Assembly (NCBI RefSeq): GCF_963678635.1
Contig: NC_087062.1
Location: 58,108,129 to 58,172,128, forward strand
Source: Symsagittifera roscoffensis
Lineage: Eukaryota; Xenacoelomorpha; Acoela; Convolutidae
Length of the DNA: 64,000 nt
Direction of reading: 5' to 3'
The notes beneath the pieces are model-generated. The model was not told the DNA's origin. It did not search any database and saw nothing but the letters and a program-made list of their open reading frames with translations. Positions 36,963 through 47,904 of this stretch are shown here, piece after piece; position 1 is the stretch's first letter; each line of letters starts with the position of its first letter. A program made the translations under genes and the position numbers.

Positions 36963-37159
36963 CTATTAAAAGATTAATTCAAAACAAAACCCCAAAACTT
37001 GAGATGTTTCTGAGCAAATACGTGACTCCAGAATTATATATACAAATATAGATCCGTTTGAACGATTATACAATCTTCTTAATAAACCGCAAGTTTTTCA
37101 GCGACTTTTGAAGAGTTATTATATATCTTTGCAATCAGATCACTGAAACTTCTACTTAC

Positions 37160-37275
37160 ATCTGTTGGTGATTTCCTTCCTAGCAACAAGTACGTGGCGA
37201 ATATTTCGTCGTACTTTTGGTTGGAGATGCTGTATTCTATATCTTCCCTGTTGTACCCCATCTTCATAAGCGCAT
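37160..37275 (-). CDS. par-1/MARK: MARK exon 9: UBA domain
   Basis: 116 bases giving DALMKMGYNREDIEYSISNQ and KYDEIFATYLLLGRK. The MGY...I...YDEI..TYLLLG pattern is the UBA domain that packs on the kinase lobe in MARKs. Exit phase 0 at a GTAAGT donor. Confidence 0.97.
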
Positions 37276-37350
37276 CTATTAAATATATGATTCCCTATCA
37301 CACAATTAGTTCGAAGTAAAAATCATCCGAGGATAGAATCTGAGACATAC

Positions 37351-37570
37351 CCATGCGTTTTGCGTCCCCACTATCAACAGCGGGTTCAGTGTAGGGGATC
37401 AGGGGCTGATCTTCATACCCTATATTCATCCACCTGTCTTGCATAACAGTTTCGAGGGATGAGCGCCTCACGGGATTTAGAACTAAGAACCTCTTCAGAA
37501 GATTTTCACAGTCTGTCGACATGTAAAATGGAATTCTGTATTTACCCCGAAGGACACGTTCACGTAGCTC
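37351..37570 (-). CDS. par-1/MARK: MARK exon 8: end of the kinase domain
   Basis: 220 bases encoding [20 protein letters not shown] and the [16 protein letters not shown] segment with the late C-lobe Arg, then a linker toward the UBA domain. Acceptor TTCTAG, donor GTATGT, exit phase 1. Confidence 0.97.
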
Positions 37571-37640
37571 CTAGAAAGTAAACATTTTATTTTAACTATA
37601 ACACTTAAAGGCACGCGCTCGGTCTATGATTGAGCACTTA

Positions 37641-37790
<150 letters not shown>

Positions 37791-37820
37791 TTAATTAATC
37801 GATCAAATTGTTTCAACCTA

Positions 37821-38009
<189 letters not shown>

Positions 38010-38045
38010 TTATTTCAGTTTTATTAGTTCTTCCTGATTACATAC

Positions 38046-38102
38046 CTTCAGGTCGCGGTGAATTATTTTCTTTGAATGACAATATTGCACAGCTGACACA
38101 AT
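38046..38102 (-). CDS. par-1/MARK: MARK exon 5: catalytic loop HRDLK
   Basis: 19 codons, IVSAVQYCHSKKIIHRDLK, with the catalytic Asp in HRDLK. Acceptor TGTGTAG, donor GTATGT, phase 0 on both sides. Confidence 0.97.
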
Positions 38103-40104
38103 CTACACAAAATGTCGATTATGCTACGACATCGACGTCAAATATTGAAAATTTTAGGGTTTGCAATGCGCTTATGTTTCACGTGTAAATACAAATCCAC
38201 ATTTCTTGAAAAAAAAATGATTTCCAAATTTTAAATAACGAAAGTTTTCAATGTCTTTTGCTGGTTTTAATTGTTACCGAAGCAACTATATTTCCTGAGA
38301 TTTGTAAATTCAAAAGCATTGTAATCACTTTCACCAAAAAGAAAATTGATTCCTGGAGCCATGTTTTGCCATTGAGTGATAATCGATTATAATCGATTAT
38401 ATTGATACTTCGCACCAAGGCCAATAGCTTCTTTCTGATAACAAAGGTTTTTATTGTTAATGCCAAATGGTTGGCAGTATCGATGAACTTGAGCACCTTA
38501 ATCGACTAAAAAACAAGTCTTAAGCAGAGGCAAAACGGAACCTCGAATTAGTAAAACGTTTGATGAGTGCCGGATTCGAGCCTGCAATCTACAGATTTGG
38601 AGTTTCACGTTCTCGCATCTGCGCTAGGGGCTATTCGAAAAATCCTAAAAATAGCCAACAGTGATGCAGGTATAGATGCTTATAAAAAGTCTAATTTGCA
38701 GCAAGAATGCCACCAAAATTTAAAAAAACGGGTGTTAAGTGCGGCGTTGAGCCTCCGCGAAGTAGCTTAGGAATCTCACGTCCTCCACTCTGATCCACGG
38801 ACACCTGATTAACTGCACACACTAGCCGCCAATAAAGCAGAACAGGGGGTATGAAATTTCTACACTCCAGGTCGTGATTATATAAAAATGCAATCAACTA
38901 AGTGAACATTACCAATGAACACTTTTATTTACGACTTAGATTGGAAACAAAATGCATCGTACTATCTCACTACGCTCCGATTGTGTAATCATGGTAATGG
39001 GTCGAGTGTTATATAATGCTAAAGCCCTTTCCACTCGTGATTCGAACAACATTAAAACAATTCCAAGAAGTTGTCCCAGCGTCGAGAAAAACCTGTTTGA
39101 AATTTTTGATATTTAGTATAATTACGAGCGAATAAAGCAATCGAGTAACGTTCGATATATAAAAATGCTCATTTAAAATTTAAAAAATGTTTTGAACACA
39201 GATGCGAATCTGAGCTTCGCACCACTTGCGATACAATAATTATCGGATGAAAGCACCATGACGCTCAAAAACTAGCAAAGAACTTCGAACGCTGTTACAA
39301 ATGAAGAACGAAGTGAAGTACACAGAAATTTTTTTTAAAAAATAGAATATTTTTTTGTGTTTAAATTCGTTTAGGTTTGTCATAGAAGTCCTAATGAGGT
39401 TAATTTAGGGCTTTCAAAGATTGCTGCCAGAGTCATCGATCTCAAAAGGACTATCGGGGAATAAGCCGGCAGTCAAGCTGACTCCGCCGAAATTTTTCGT
39501 CAAAAATCAAATCGAACAAATGAGCATGTAACGCCCATATAGGATCCACGATAGCTACATAAGTAGCGTATGAAAAGAGGACAAAGAACTTGGAAACTAA
39601 ACCGACACAGCTTACGTCGACAACCATGAAGACGAAAGCTCAGCAGAAAAACTCTGATCGAATCTCTTGAATAAACATACAATGCTTTAAAATCAAATGA
39701 TTTAACTAATTTTGTTAAAGTTGTTGTTAGCCCGAAAAGTTTAAAAAAGAAAACTACTTTAAGGTATTCATTTAGGTTTTCCTTGGCGAAAAAATTTCTA
39801 TAAATATTACAAAAATATTATGCAAAAATATATATAGAAAAACTTCTCAAATTTTTTACTGTTTTTTTGTTTTTGATACATTTGCACAACATTTCTATGC
39901 ATTTGTTAGTTCTTTCATCGCACCACGCACAAAAACTAACTTTTTTGTAGTATTTTTTTTTGTGGGCGGAACATTCAAACTACTTGCACGGCAACCAGCT
40001 ATCCTTGTTAAACTTCTTAAATTCTTGCTTTCTAGCTGAGCATTCTAGCAAAGAATGGATAAGTATGCTTTCTAGATGGGCATGCTCAGCAAATTGAAAC
40101 TTAC
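38103..40104. other. 2-kb intron with a degraded tRNA-containing repeat
   Basis: Intron between MARK exons 4 and 5. It holds a degraded member of the tRNA-containing family (about 38525-38960) and an AT-rich stretch. Two tandem copies of the palindrome TAATCGATTA occur near 38379-38400. No further exon was seen. Confidence 0.7.
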
Positions 40105-40241
40105 CTGACGAAATTTTGCTCTAGCTTCCTTCTCCTTCATTCGTCCATGTGCAACCAGATAATCGAAGACCTCACCTCCACTTGCATACTCCATCACCAA
40201 GTAGAGTGAATTGTCCGTTTCAATGACTTCGAAAAGTTTTA
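40105..40241 (-). CDS. par-1/MARK: MARK exon 4: hinge and start of the C-lobe
   Basis: 137 bases that complete the split Val codon and encode [20 protein letters not shown] followed by the SGGEVFDYL...KFRQ segment typical of MARK/AMPK-related kinases. Acceptor TTTAG, donor GTAAGT, exit phase 0. A 2-kb intron follows. Confidence 0.97.
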
Positions 40242-40309
40242 CTAAACCGAATTGATATAATACTTTTTGCAAATCCGCAGAGGTAATGAAAACACGTAAG
40301 AATACAAAC

Positions 40310-40358
40310 CAATATTAGGATGGTTCAGCATTTTCATTATTTTCACCTCTCGGAATAG
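40310..40358 (-). CDS. par-1/MARK: MARK exon 3: alphaC helix
   Basis: 49 bases encoding [16 protein letters not shown] plus one base. The Glu in FREVKIMK is the alphaC Glu that pairs with the VAVK lysine. Acceptor TTTTAAG, donor GTTTGT, exit phase 1. Confidence 0.95.
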
Positions 40359-40426
40359 CTTAAAATAGACAAAAAAATGTATCACCGGGTTTAACTCAAT
40401 ATTCTCAAATTTCAAACGGATTTTAC

Positions 40427-40480
40427 CTTCTGCAAGCTACTTTGATTCAACTTCGTCCGGTCAATAATTTTAACAGCAAC
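40427..40480 (-). CDS. par-1/MARK: MARK exon 2: ATP-anchoring lysine
   Basis: 18 codons, [18 protein letters not shown], between a TTTCTAG acceptor and a GTAAAA donor. The VAVK lysine is the conserved kinase subdomain II residue that anchors ATP phosphates. Phase 0 on both sides. Confidence 0.95.
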
Positions 40481-40554
40481 CTAGAAAGGGAATTCAATAT
40501 TAATTCAATAAAATTAAAGACCAATTGGTAAATATTTTTTAAAAAATTAAATAC

Positions 40555-40770
40555 CTCTCGTCCTGTTGGGAGATGTTTAGCTAGCTTCACTTTGGCAAAA
40601 TTTCCTTTTCCGATAGTCTTGTGAAATCTGTATTTTCCGATATGTGGTTCATGTTCTGAGATCTTATGTTCGGAGGAAATTCCTGAGCGTTCTTTTCTAC
40701 TTGAAGCTCCCCTCGAAGAAGCGCCACCACTGGCGCTTCTGGTACCAGAGCTTGCACTAGCCACTTTTAA
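40555..40770 (-). CDS. par-1/MARK: MARK exon 1: N-terminal tail and glycine-rich loop
   Basis: 72 codons starting after the acceptor TTTCAG, so this is an internal exon: the first candidate start codon here is GTG at 40764 and there is no in-frame ATG. A Ser/Ala/Gly-rich tail is followed by [20 protein letters not shown], the start of the kinase N-lobe with the ATP-binding glycine loop. The donor at 40554 is GTATTT and the exit phase is 0. Confidence 0.9.
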
Positions 40771-40876
40771 CTGAAATCATTAGTACTTGAGATGAGACTA
40801 AATGAAACCAGCTCTATCGTTCATCACCAGATAACCCAACCGAAAAACTTCGAAAGTGTATCTTTGTCTGACTCAC

Positions 40877-40933
40877 TTCATCACAATCGAGCTGAGTACG
40901 TATGAGGCGTTCGGAACATGTTTTGCAAAACAA
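40877..40933 (-). CDS. Possible upstream exon of the MARK gene, Cys-containing
   Basis: A 57-base open stretch (19 codons, phase 0 to 0) reads LFCKTCSERLIRTQLDCDE. It has a T-rich acceptor ending AAG before 40933 and a GTGAGT donor at 40876-40871. It joins in frame to the next exon at 40770. The CxxC...C pattern is not part of a usual MARK N-terminus. It may be an alternative N-terminal exon or a chance open stretch. Confidence 0.45.
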
Positions 40934-41304
40934 CTTAAATTTCAAAAAAAAATCATATCTAAGGAAACTAGTAATTAAAAAATGATTAGATTAATTAAGA
41001 AACTAGTACATTAGGCTCAAGGGCAATTCCAAATTTTTCTATTCCAATAAGATGAATTATACATAGAGTAGGTTCGTTCGCTCGAAAAGGATTATTGCTC
41101 AATTGTATTACCGAGTTTGTTAGTTCAAATCATCAAAAACCTCAGCAGATCGAAACTATTATTATTATTATTATGAATCTACAACATGAGTTGAAAGGGG
41201 GCACTCCCCTCAAAATTATCGTAAATCAGAAGGCGAATTGTCGGCAATCGTTTCATATGCACACAGTGCGCCATGTGCAAAGGTTTGTCTCAGAAAAATT
41301 GTCT
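40934..41304. other. Gap between the MARK gene and the non-LTR relic
   Basis: AT-rich, with an (ATT)n microsatellite near 41157. No promoter or coding sequence could be assigned. Confidence 0.7.
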
Positions 41305-42260
41305 TTAAATTAAGTCCATAAGTAGTCGAGAAGTCGCCTTTTGAGTCCATTTTCTTCCAAGTAGTTTACTTATACAGGCAAGTTGTTGGAGACACGTGCT
41401 GCGCGGTACCAGAAGTTTTCCGGCATATTTCTTTCTTGATCGATGGAGGCAGAAAAGTTTGTTCGGTAACCTGGGGTTCGAGTAAGGAATAAGATACGTG
41501 GTCCAGTCGATGCACATTTGGCCGTTAATAATTTTAGAAAGAAACAACAAGTCGGTCAGTTCCAGAAACAAGGGAATTGGTAAGATAATGAGCATCTTCA
41601 GTCTTTCTCTTTAGGTTAAATGCCCACCTACTATCCAGCGTATCTCGCGGTGTTGAGAACTTTCAATTGTTTTCATGTCCATTTTTGAGGGACACCAAGC
41701 AGGGCTGCCGTATAAAAGAATCGGAAGCAGCATAGACTTGTAGAGAATCAACTTGGCTTGCATACATACGGCTAGTTAAAACTTTTCTTTTTATTTGAAA
41801 AAAAAATACTATTGTTGCTTTGGCTATAACATATTCGACGTGTTTGTCCATTTCAGAGTCGTGTTTTCCATAAAACCTAGGGCTTTTTCCGCTGTCTTCG
41901 TTTGAATAGACTCTTCGCCAAGCATCAGGTCAACATTTTTTGGCGAAGAACATAAAAAATTCAGAACGGCACACTTCTCTACGTTGAAATCTATAAAATT
42001 TGTGATGCTCCAATATTGCAGTCTATCGATGTCATCTTGCATATTATTGCTTGATATGTGCGGGGTAGCATCCACAAGTTTTGTGTTGTCGTCGAAAGCG
42101 AAATTTTGATTGACTATTCCATCAGGAAGATCGTAAACATAAACTAAGAAAAGCAGCGGCCCCAGTAGTGAGCCTTGTGGATCACCACTTGTTACACTTA
42201 AATATCCAGAATGGTATCCATCTGTGTCCACATTTTGTTTTCTGTTACTGTTGAGACAGC
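41305..42260 (-). pseudogene. Non-LTR reverse transcriptase relic
   Basis: Minus strand. The segment 42231-41824 reads VTSGDPQGSLLGPLLFLVYV and FAFDDNTKLVDATPH, corresponding to the QGSxLGPLLF and YADD RT blocks, with the catalytic box degraded to FAFDDN. Downstream (41750-41600) LYKSMLLPILLYGSPAWCPS matches the usual RT thumb/connection motif, and 41595-41305 continues with the C-terminal part ending KWTQKATSRLLMDLI. Frameshifts separate the pieces. It resembles Jockey/RTE-type elements and is 5'-truncated. Confidence 0.85.
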
Positions 42261-42759
42261 TTGAGTAGTCTAATTAGAATCGACCCCTTTGTATACGGCT
42301 TCCAAATATACCAAGATTTGTGTTACTGTTGAGTGACCTCTCCGGAATGTGACATTCGACCAGAATGGACAAAAATGCAGATTCGGCGATTTCGAATAGT
42401 TAGCAGCTAACCTTCCGAATTGACAGTTTTGAGAGATTAGTGACGTTATTGGGACGATTAGTCAAACGATGAAGGTCAAGATATTCTGGTATTTTGAAAT
42501 TTTAAAAATTCGAACTGAGAAGTCGCACTTCTGAGAAACGGCAAAAACCGCCATTTTGGAAGAAAACCAGAAGAAAATCAGAACAACAATAGTTGCGATG
42601 AAGATAACTACGGAAAAATTGAAGATCAGAATCGAAGAAAAAGCAGAGTTAGCAGAGACCGCTACGAGCTGAAACGATTGTGTCGCTACAATCGTTCCAA
42701 GGCCGTTCACAACAACATCCTTCCGGAAAGAAGATAAGGGCGTTATTTCCCCGGATTCA
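42261..42759. other. Unassigned stretch left of the retroelement leader
   Basis: No gene recognised. An open minus frame (to 42851) has a hydrophobic run but no known motif or splice context. The left boundary of the large retroelement could lie here. Confidence 0.4.
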
Positions 42760-43054
42760 AGAATCCGGAGGGGTCTCGCGATTTGAACTGAAACTGTTTC
42801 ATGTAAACTTCTAGCTTCCCGGATATGTCTTAAATTGAATTTATTTAACATCTGAATTCATTTTACGACAATGAGAAGCTAGGAGTTGGGGGAAAGGGTT
42901 GATCCATCTTCGATGTAGATGATGCTTTTTATCTGCTGAACAAAAACAGTAATATAACAAATAGTAGTAGCCCTGTTTTTAGGAGTGACCTCGTGGTCTG
43001 GGGATACTGAGACCCAGCCATGAGCTCACTAATTTTGCATGTAGGTAAGTTAGT

Positions 43055-43160
43055 TTGAGTGTTTTGACCGAAGCCGAAAGCAGTAACGTTTTGTTGACCA
43101 ATGTTAGAAAGACCACCAAAAGAACTGGCTTTGGTAGAGACGGTGAAAAGCATATAGAGC
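43055..43160 (-). other. Short FG-containing open frame, unassigned
   Basis: Minus-strand reading TKASSFGGLSNIGQQNVTAF then GFGQNTQTNLPT. The SFGG and GFG spacing is reminiscent of FG-nucleoporins, but the segment is only about 35 codons and lies inside the retroelement leader. It could be chance. Confidence 0.2.
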
Positions 43161-45230
43161 TTAGTAACGCTGGCCAGTCGTTTTATAGCTTGGCTTCATG
43201 TTGCATCGATATGTACTTCCGGGCGAATGTTACATAGATGTTTTTATGGCGCTCCTGGGTGTTAATCTTTTTTAACACCAAGACCGGACGAACCGTTAAC
43301 GAGCACTCAGCGCTGAGCGGATGCTCATAATAACGCCCTTAATAGGCCCTAACCGCCGGGGCGTAAGGGTAGTTCGGAACGCGGAAGCCTTTCGGATTAC
43401 CGTGAATGGCTTTTTAACATAATTAAGACCGAAAATTCACGTTCCAGGAAAGGTCGGGTGATCCCCTCGTTCCCTGAGAGGTTTGTCACCAAAAACACTT
43501 AAAGATGTAAAAGAAACCAAACAAAAAGTAGTATAGTACCCAAGAAAAACAGAAAACACAAAAAATAACCGAAAAAAATCGAAAACAGTAAAAAAAAAAA
43601 TAAAAAAAACTGTAGAAATCATCCCCCCAGACAAGATCCGAACCTCCCGTTTGTTGTTGATAGACATATTGTTGTTACAGGCAGTTATATCAATCAAGAT
43701 TGTAACGATCATTTTTGTGGCCCGTTTGTGAGGCTTGTACTGTAGGGTTATTTGAGTATTTAAGCACGTTATTGCTAATTTGCGCTCAATCCGGAAGGGT
43801 CTGCTGATTTGCGCTCAATCCGGAAGGGTCTCGGGATTAGTGAAGAAGACTGATCCGGCAAGCAGTACAAGGAGTGACAAGAGAGGGCTCAACGACATTA
43901 ACGGTCGACTGTTGGGTATCGTTAACATGTTTTGTATCATTTTTGGAACAAAAGATAAGATAGTAATCTGTGGGGGGCTCGACAGTGCTGCACTGTAGTG
44001 ACCCTTCACCGAACTGCGAATTTCCGGGTTAAGCATCTTAATTCGGATATTGAACAAACCCGGAGGGGTATAGTATTATTAGTATTACTACTTATATACC
44101 CTATATTAATACTCTAATATCGTTTTTCAGTGAAAAACACAGTAAGCGGACCGGTTTTTAGGGTCAAAATAGCGATAATTTGTTCCCCCCACAAATCGCG
44201 ATTTTTGAGATATCGATATTTTTTGAAACGGAAAAAAGCACTAAATTAGTGATTTACATCGTAACTGTGCTAGTAAAATAGGTAGAACCGGTTGAGTTTA
44301 GTTCAGAAGTGGTTGGAACTATTTTGGTACCAAAAACCGAATTTTCGTGATTTTTGAATAGACGAAACGCTATGAAACAAGAAAATTTTTTGAAATTTTT
44401 GAGTTAGGACGGTAAAAATTGTTGTTTGGACAACGTCAACTAGTGAAACCATAGGTTTTAAAACCGGTTTGCAGATAACCTTCCGGGTTACGGAGAAATC
44501 GAACTTAACGTGTTTGATTTAGTGGATTCATCAATCCGGGGGGGTCCAAATAGCATAGTTTTTCGCAAATTTTTCCAGCTAGAGCGTTTCAGATCGAGTT
44601 TTTTTTTGCATTGAACTAGAAGAGTGTAGGCTTTTTGAGCTCGGATCAATAAATAGGCCAAACAGAACAGAATTGCGAAAAAAATTTAGGAGGAACCTAT
44701 AAGAGAGAAATTTTTGATTTTGGAAAAAAGACGTTTTGGTTAATAACTTTGGAACTACAGGACAGATCCAGTTGATCTTGGTACCATTAGATCACAAATT
44801 AGCTGAGCTTACTAATTAAAACACCAATTGTTCAAAAAAGTTAAGCTTGAAAATTTTTAAGTATTGTTTTTAGCAAATTCACCAATTCGGGAAGGTAGAC
44901 CCTTCACATTTTATAAAAAATTTTTGGAAAGTCCTTACACCCCTACCAAAGAGTAGAAACGGACGAATAAGGCAATTTTACGCTGTTCTAGACAAAAAGG
45001 GAAGGCTAAAGGCACAACAAAACCTTAGTCGAGCCGAAATTTGGCTAGCGATGAGACCGTTCACCGTTAGTGTGAATTGTCAAATAAGAGGCTTAACTTC
45101 AATCCGGAAGGGTCTAGGGAAGGACCACATACCCTTCCTAGTTGATACAAATAGCATAATAGCATCGGAGAACGTATCCGGAGGGGTATAGGTTGAAAAT
45201 CAAGGAAGTCTCCGAATAGCTATTTTTACA

Positions 45231-45470
45231 AAACCGGAGGGGTCCTAATCCGGAGTGCTCCAAATTTTTCCTAATTTGGAGGGGTCCCAATCCGGAGGGG
45301 TCTTGCTTTCACAAAACCGGAGGGGTCCCAATCCGGAGGGATCTTACATTTGCTAACCCAGAGGGGTCCCAATCCGGAGGGGTCTCAATTTTGCCAATCC
45401 GGAGGGGTCCTATTTTTGCCAATCCGGAGGGGTACTGTTTTTGTCAAACCGGAGGGGTATTATTTTTGTT
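45231..45470 (+). repeat. Minisatellite with alternating 16- and 25-bp spacing
   Basis: Eleven copies of a(a/t)ccggaggggt start at 45231, 45247, 45273, 45289, 45314, 45330, 45355, 45371, 45396, 45421 and 45446. Spacing alternates about 16 and 25 bases (a 41-bp higher-order unit) for the first eight, then settles at 25. Longer spacers read tcttgctttcacaa or tcctatttttgcc. Confidence 0.95.
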
Positions 45471-46230
45471 AAAGGACTTAGGTAAACAGAAGAAAAGATA
45501 ACAGTGAGGGGTGTTAGGTTATTAAGAGACAGGCTAGGACCCAGTGACTGCACTGGTAACTTGCCTTTCAAAAAAGACCAGACCAAAACAAAACAGGTCC
45601 AAACTCGGATATTCGCGACACTAAGTCTAAATTAAAAAAGAGTGTGTAACTCATTGGTGTGGACTGAAACCCAAAACGTTTTTGTTACAAGTGACTGCCC
45701 TGAGAATTTTAGTAGGTCTAGCTCGTGCAGTCCGAAGGCAGATAGGTAACAGGAGACTCGGTGGGTACAATAGACGCCCACTTGAGAAAATTACTGCCTT
45801 CAAGTTTTGTCTGTTTGGTGCAGCACCAAGCAGGGAAAGCTCTTTCTTTAAAATACAAGTTTGACTATTGTACTACAACCGACCAAAAGTACAATACACA
45901 AATGTTTTTCATAGAAATATTCTTATTAATATATTCGTTATTTCTGGTTTTAAATCAGCAATTTGTGCTTGATTGGGTAGTGAATACAGTATCTTTTAAA
46001 TTGACTGATATCATCATACTGTGCTAGTTCTCAAATCTTATGACTAATAATCGATGATTGTGAATAAATTGTATACACGCTGTGCACTGATAACATTCAA
46101 GGATTCGTGGTCACTATTTAAAAGAAATTTTTGAAATTTATTGTGTTTTGTTACTATTATCAATAGTCAAACTAGAAGGACACTAGCAATCGAATTGAGT
46201 GTATAGGCAGTAAGAAGTGATATATTGAAA

Positions 46231-47190
46231 ATGAGTCTAGACAAGTCAAGGATATCTAAACTAGGTGATAGCTTCAGGAAATTCATACCTGAAAGGCAAA
46301 GAAAAGCAATGACCGACCCTTTTGTGGAACGGATCACACGAACCCGGACCGACAAAGGGGAGACAGTTTCAGGCAGAATGGTTGAAACCAGGAGTCAAAA
46401 GTCCTCAGATGAGCTAAAAACTATGCTAGAAGTGGAGGTCCATCCGGACCAGGCCATGAATGAGAACCAGGAAATACAAGGACCGGAGGGGAGAGACAGA
46501 AGGCTGGCGAGTGAATCTACTCCGGTAGAACAAGGCCAAGATTTTGCCACTTCCACCGGGACACTGGACCGAGAGGAGATGTCGAAACTGTCCGACATCT
46601 CAACTGAAATAGTGGCAACTAGAAGATCTCCCACAGACAACACTATGATGGCAGGCGTAACGGAGAAACAGGCGACGTCCTCATCGTTTTCAGAAAGAGT
46701 GAAGAACACTTTAGGAAACATCTTTCCATTCACCATGGGAGTAGTTACAGGAGATGAAGGTGAATCCCAGGAGGAAGAAGAGGACGATGATGAGCAATTT
46801 GACTTTGAATCTCGAGTCAGCCTCAATAGTTCGACCCAGGAGAATGAGGCATACACCGACAGAGAGACTGGAACCATGGACAAATTTGGTGTGGTGAGAA
46901 CGATAAGCAAAAACACAAACACATCAGGCCAGTCAAGAGACTTTGTGAGTATGAGAATTTTGGAAACGCGAACTTGGGAGAATAGAAACATAGGGCTAAG
47001 CAACGCATCGGCGGATCCAGAGGTGGATATTGAAAAGACGTCGAGGCAGAGAATCAAAGCCCGAATCTCGACCAGTACCAAGCTACCTGGGATCGACAGG
47101 GTGACACCGCCACTTGTGACCCCACTAGTAGAAAACGGAGCATCATTTGAAGAAGCCTTGAACAACATAGTGGGCCATAAGAATGAGTGA
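46231..47190 (+). CDS. Gag N-terminal protein (ORF1)
   Basis: 319 residues from ATG 46231 (MSLDKSRISKLGDSFRKFIP) to TGA 47188. Basic N-terminus, Ser/Thr/Glu-rich middle with an acidic run EEEEDDDEQFDFESRV near residue 190, and a C-terminus ending EEALNNIVGHKNE. No catalytic motif. It lies where gag begins and precedes the capsid-like part. The stop overlaps the ATG of the next frame (47183, ATGAGTGA), so the two may once have been coupled by reinitiation or frameshifting. Intact in this copy. Confidence 0.7.
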   Translation: MSLDKSRISKLGDSFRKFIPERQRKAMTDPFVERITRTRTDKGETVSGRMVETRSQKSSDELKTMLEVEVHPDQAMNENQEIQGPEGRDRRLASESTPVEQGQDFATSTGTLDREEMSKLSDISTEIVATRRSPTDNTMMAGVTEKQATSSSFSERVKNTLGNIFPFTMGVVTGDEGESQEEEEDDDEQFDFESRVSLNSSTQENEAYTDRETGTMDKFGVVRTISKNTNTSGQSRDFVSMRILETRTWENRNIGLSNASADPEVDIEKTSRQRIKARISTSTKLPGIDRVTPPLVTPLVENGASFEEALNNIVGHKNE

Positions 47191-47779
47191 ACTAGAAAGA
47201 GCAGTCCACGTTGAAAGAGAAAGTCTGCGGGAAGAAATAAACCGCAATAGACAAGAATTTGGTAGAAGCGAAAAACGCTTGAAGGAAAGAACGGATGAAC
47301 ACATAGCGTAGAACTTGTCGCGAATGACAAGATAAGCGGAACAGAGAGAGTTACGCTTGAGAGACGACATGGAGAAGTTGAGAATTCAACAAGAGCAGTC
47401 TCTTGGGACTCTTGACACAAAGATAGATGCGATGATGGAGAGGCGAACTCAGGCTATCATGGATAGATTGGACGGGCTACTAGGCAGCAGGAGTGGACCA
47501 AAAGATGGGGAACCGAACTGTGGACCCAGCAGGGAGCCGAGGGTGAACTTCAATGAACAACAAAATAGGAGAAGGACATATGGATCCACAAGAGGTAGGG
47601 GCAGTTCAGCAGGCTATGCCACAGGGGATAATAGAACATGGGGCCCAAACATCAGAGGAAGTTCAACTGCCAATAGACAGACCTCAAACGAACGACCGAA
47701 GCAAGGCACACATGCGACTGGGAGAGGTGATTCCAGGAACAGGAGTCATGCAAGTCCAGGGATGATTCATGCGAGCTAA
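47183..47779 (+). pseudogene. Gag middle part: coiled coil then RG-rich region, two in-frame stops
   Basis: Begins MSELERAVHVERESLREEIN with strong coiled-coil character, is cut by TAG 47309 and TAA 47333, then continues in the same frame as LRLRDDMEKLRIQQEQSLGT and an Arg/Gly/Asn-rich stretch (TYGSTRGRGSSAG) that could bind RNA. The frame remains readable past TAA 47777 to about 47907. Both internal stops are one C-to-T change away from Gln codons. Confidence 0.65.
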
Positions 47780-47904
47780 GGAAGAAACAATCCAAGTGAA
47801 ATGGACGGAAGGGAAATTCCAAGTGCAGAACCCTTATCAGGGGGCAATGATACTCAAGCAGGGCATTCAAGAGAGGCTACATCAATAGCCACAGCCCTGA
47901 ACCT

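Larger units (their letters stand above)
42760..46230 (+). other. Leader or 5' LTR candidate with CCGGAGGGGT motifs
   Basis: About 3.4 kb without convincing coding. The word aatccggaggggtc and near variants recurs near 42768, 43793, 43817, 44059, 44535, 45101 and 45177, then as an array (45231-45470). Such a long repeat-bearing non-coding stretch directly before gag is what a long LTR plus 5' UTR would look like. I could not define TG...CA ends or a primer-binding site with confidence. Confidence 0.5.

Noticed and set aside
40555-40764. GTG at 40764 as the start codon of the kinase
   Set aside because: It is not an ATG, and a good acceptor (TTTCAG) lies just upstream, so this is an internal exon.
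45231-45470. CRISPR-like array
   Set aside because: Spacers are short and similar to each other, unit spacing is 16/25, and the context is a eukaryotic retroelement.
45815-45840. tggtgcagcaccaagcagg as a primer-binding site
   Set aside because: It is a short palindrome-like match without an adjacent CA-ending LTR that I can define, and no specific tRNA 3' end fits well.
46395-47420. Long antisense open frame (341 codons) opposite gag ORF1
   Set aside because: It mirrors the sense frame with its purine-rich codon use, has no motif, and reads as a compositional shadow.
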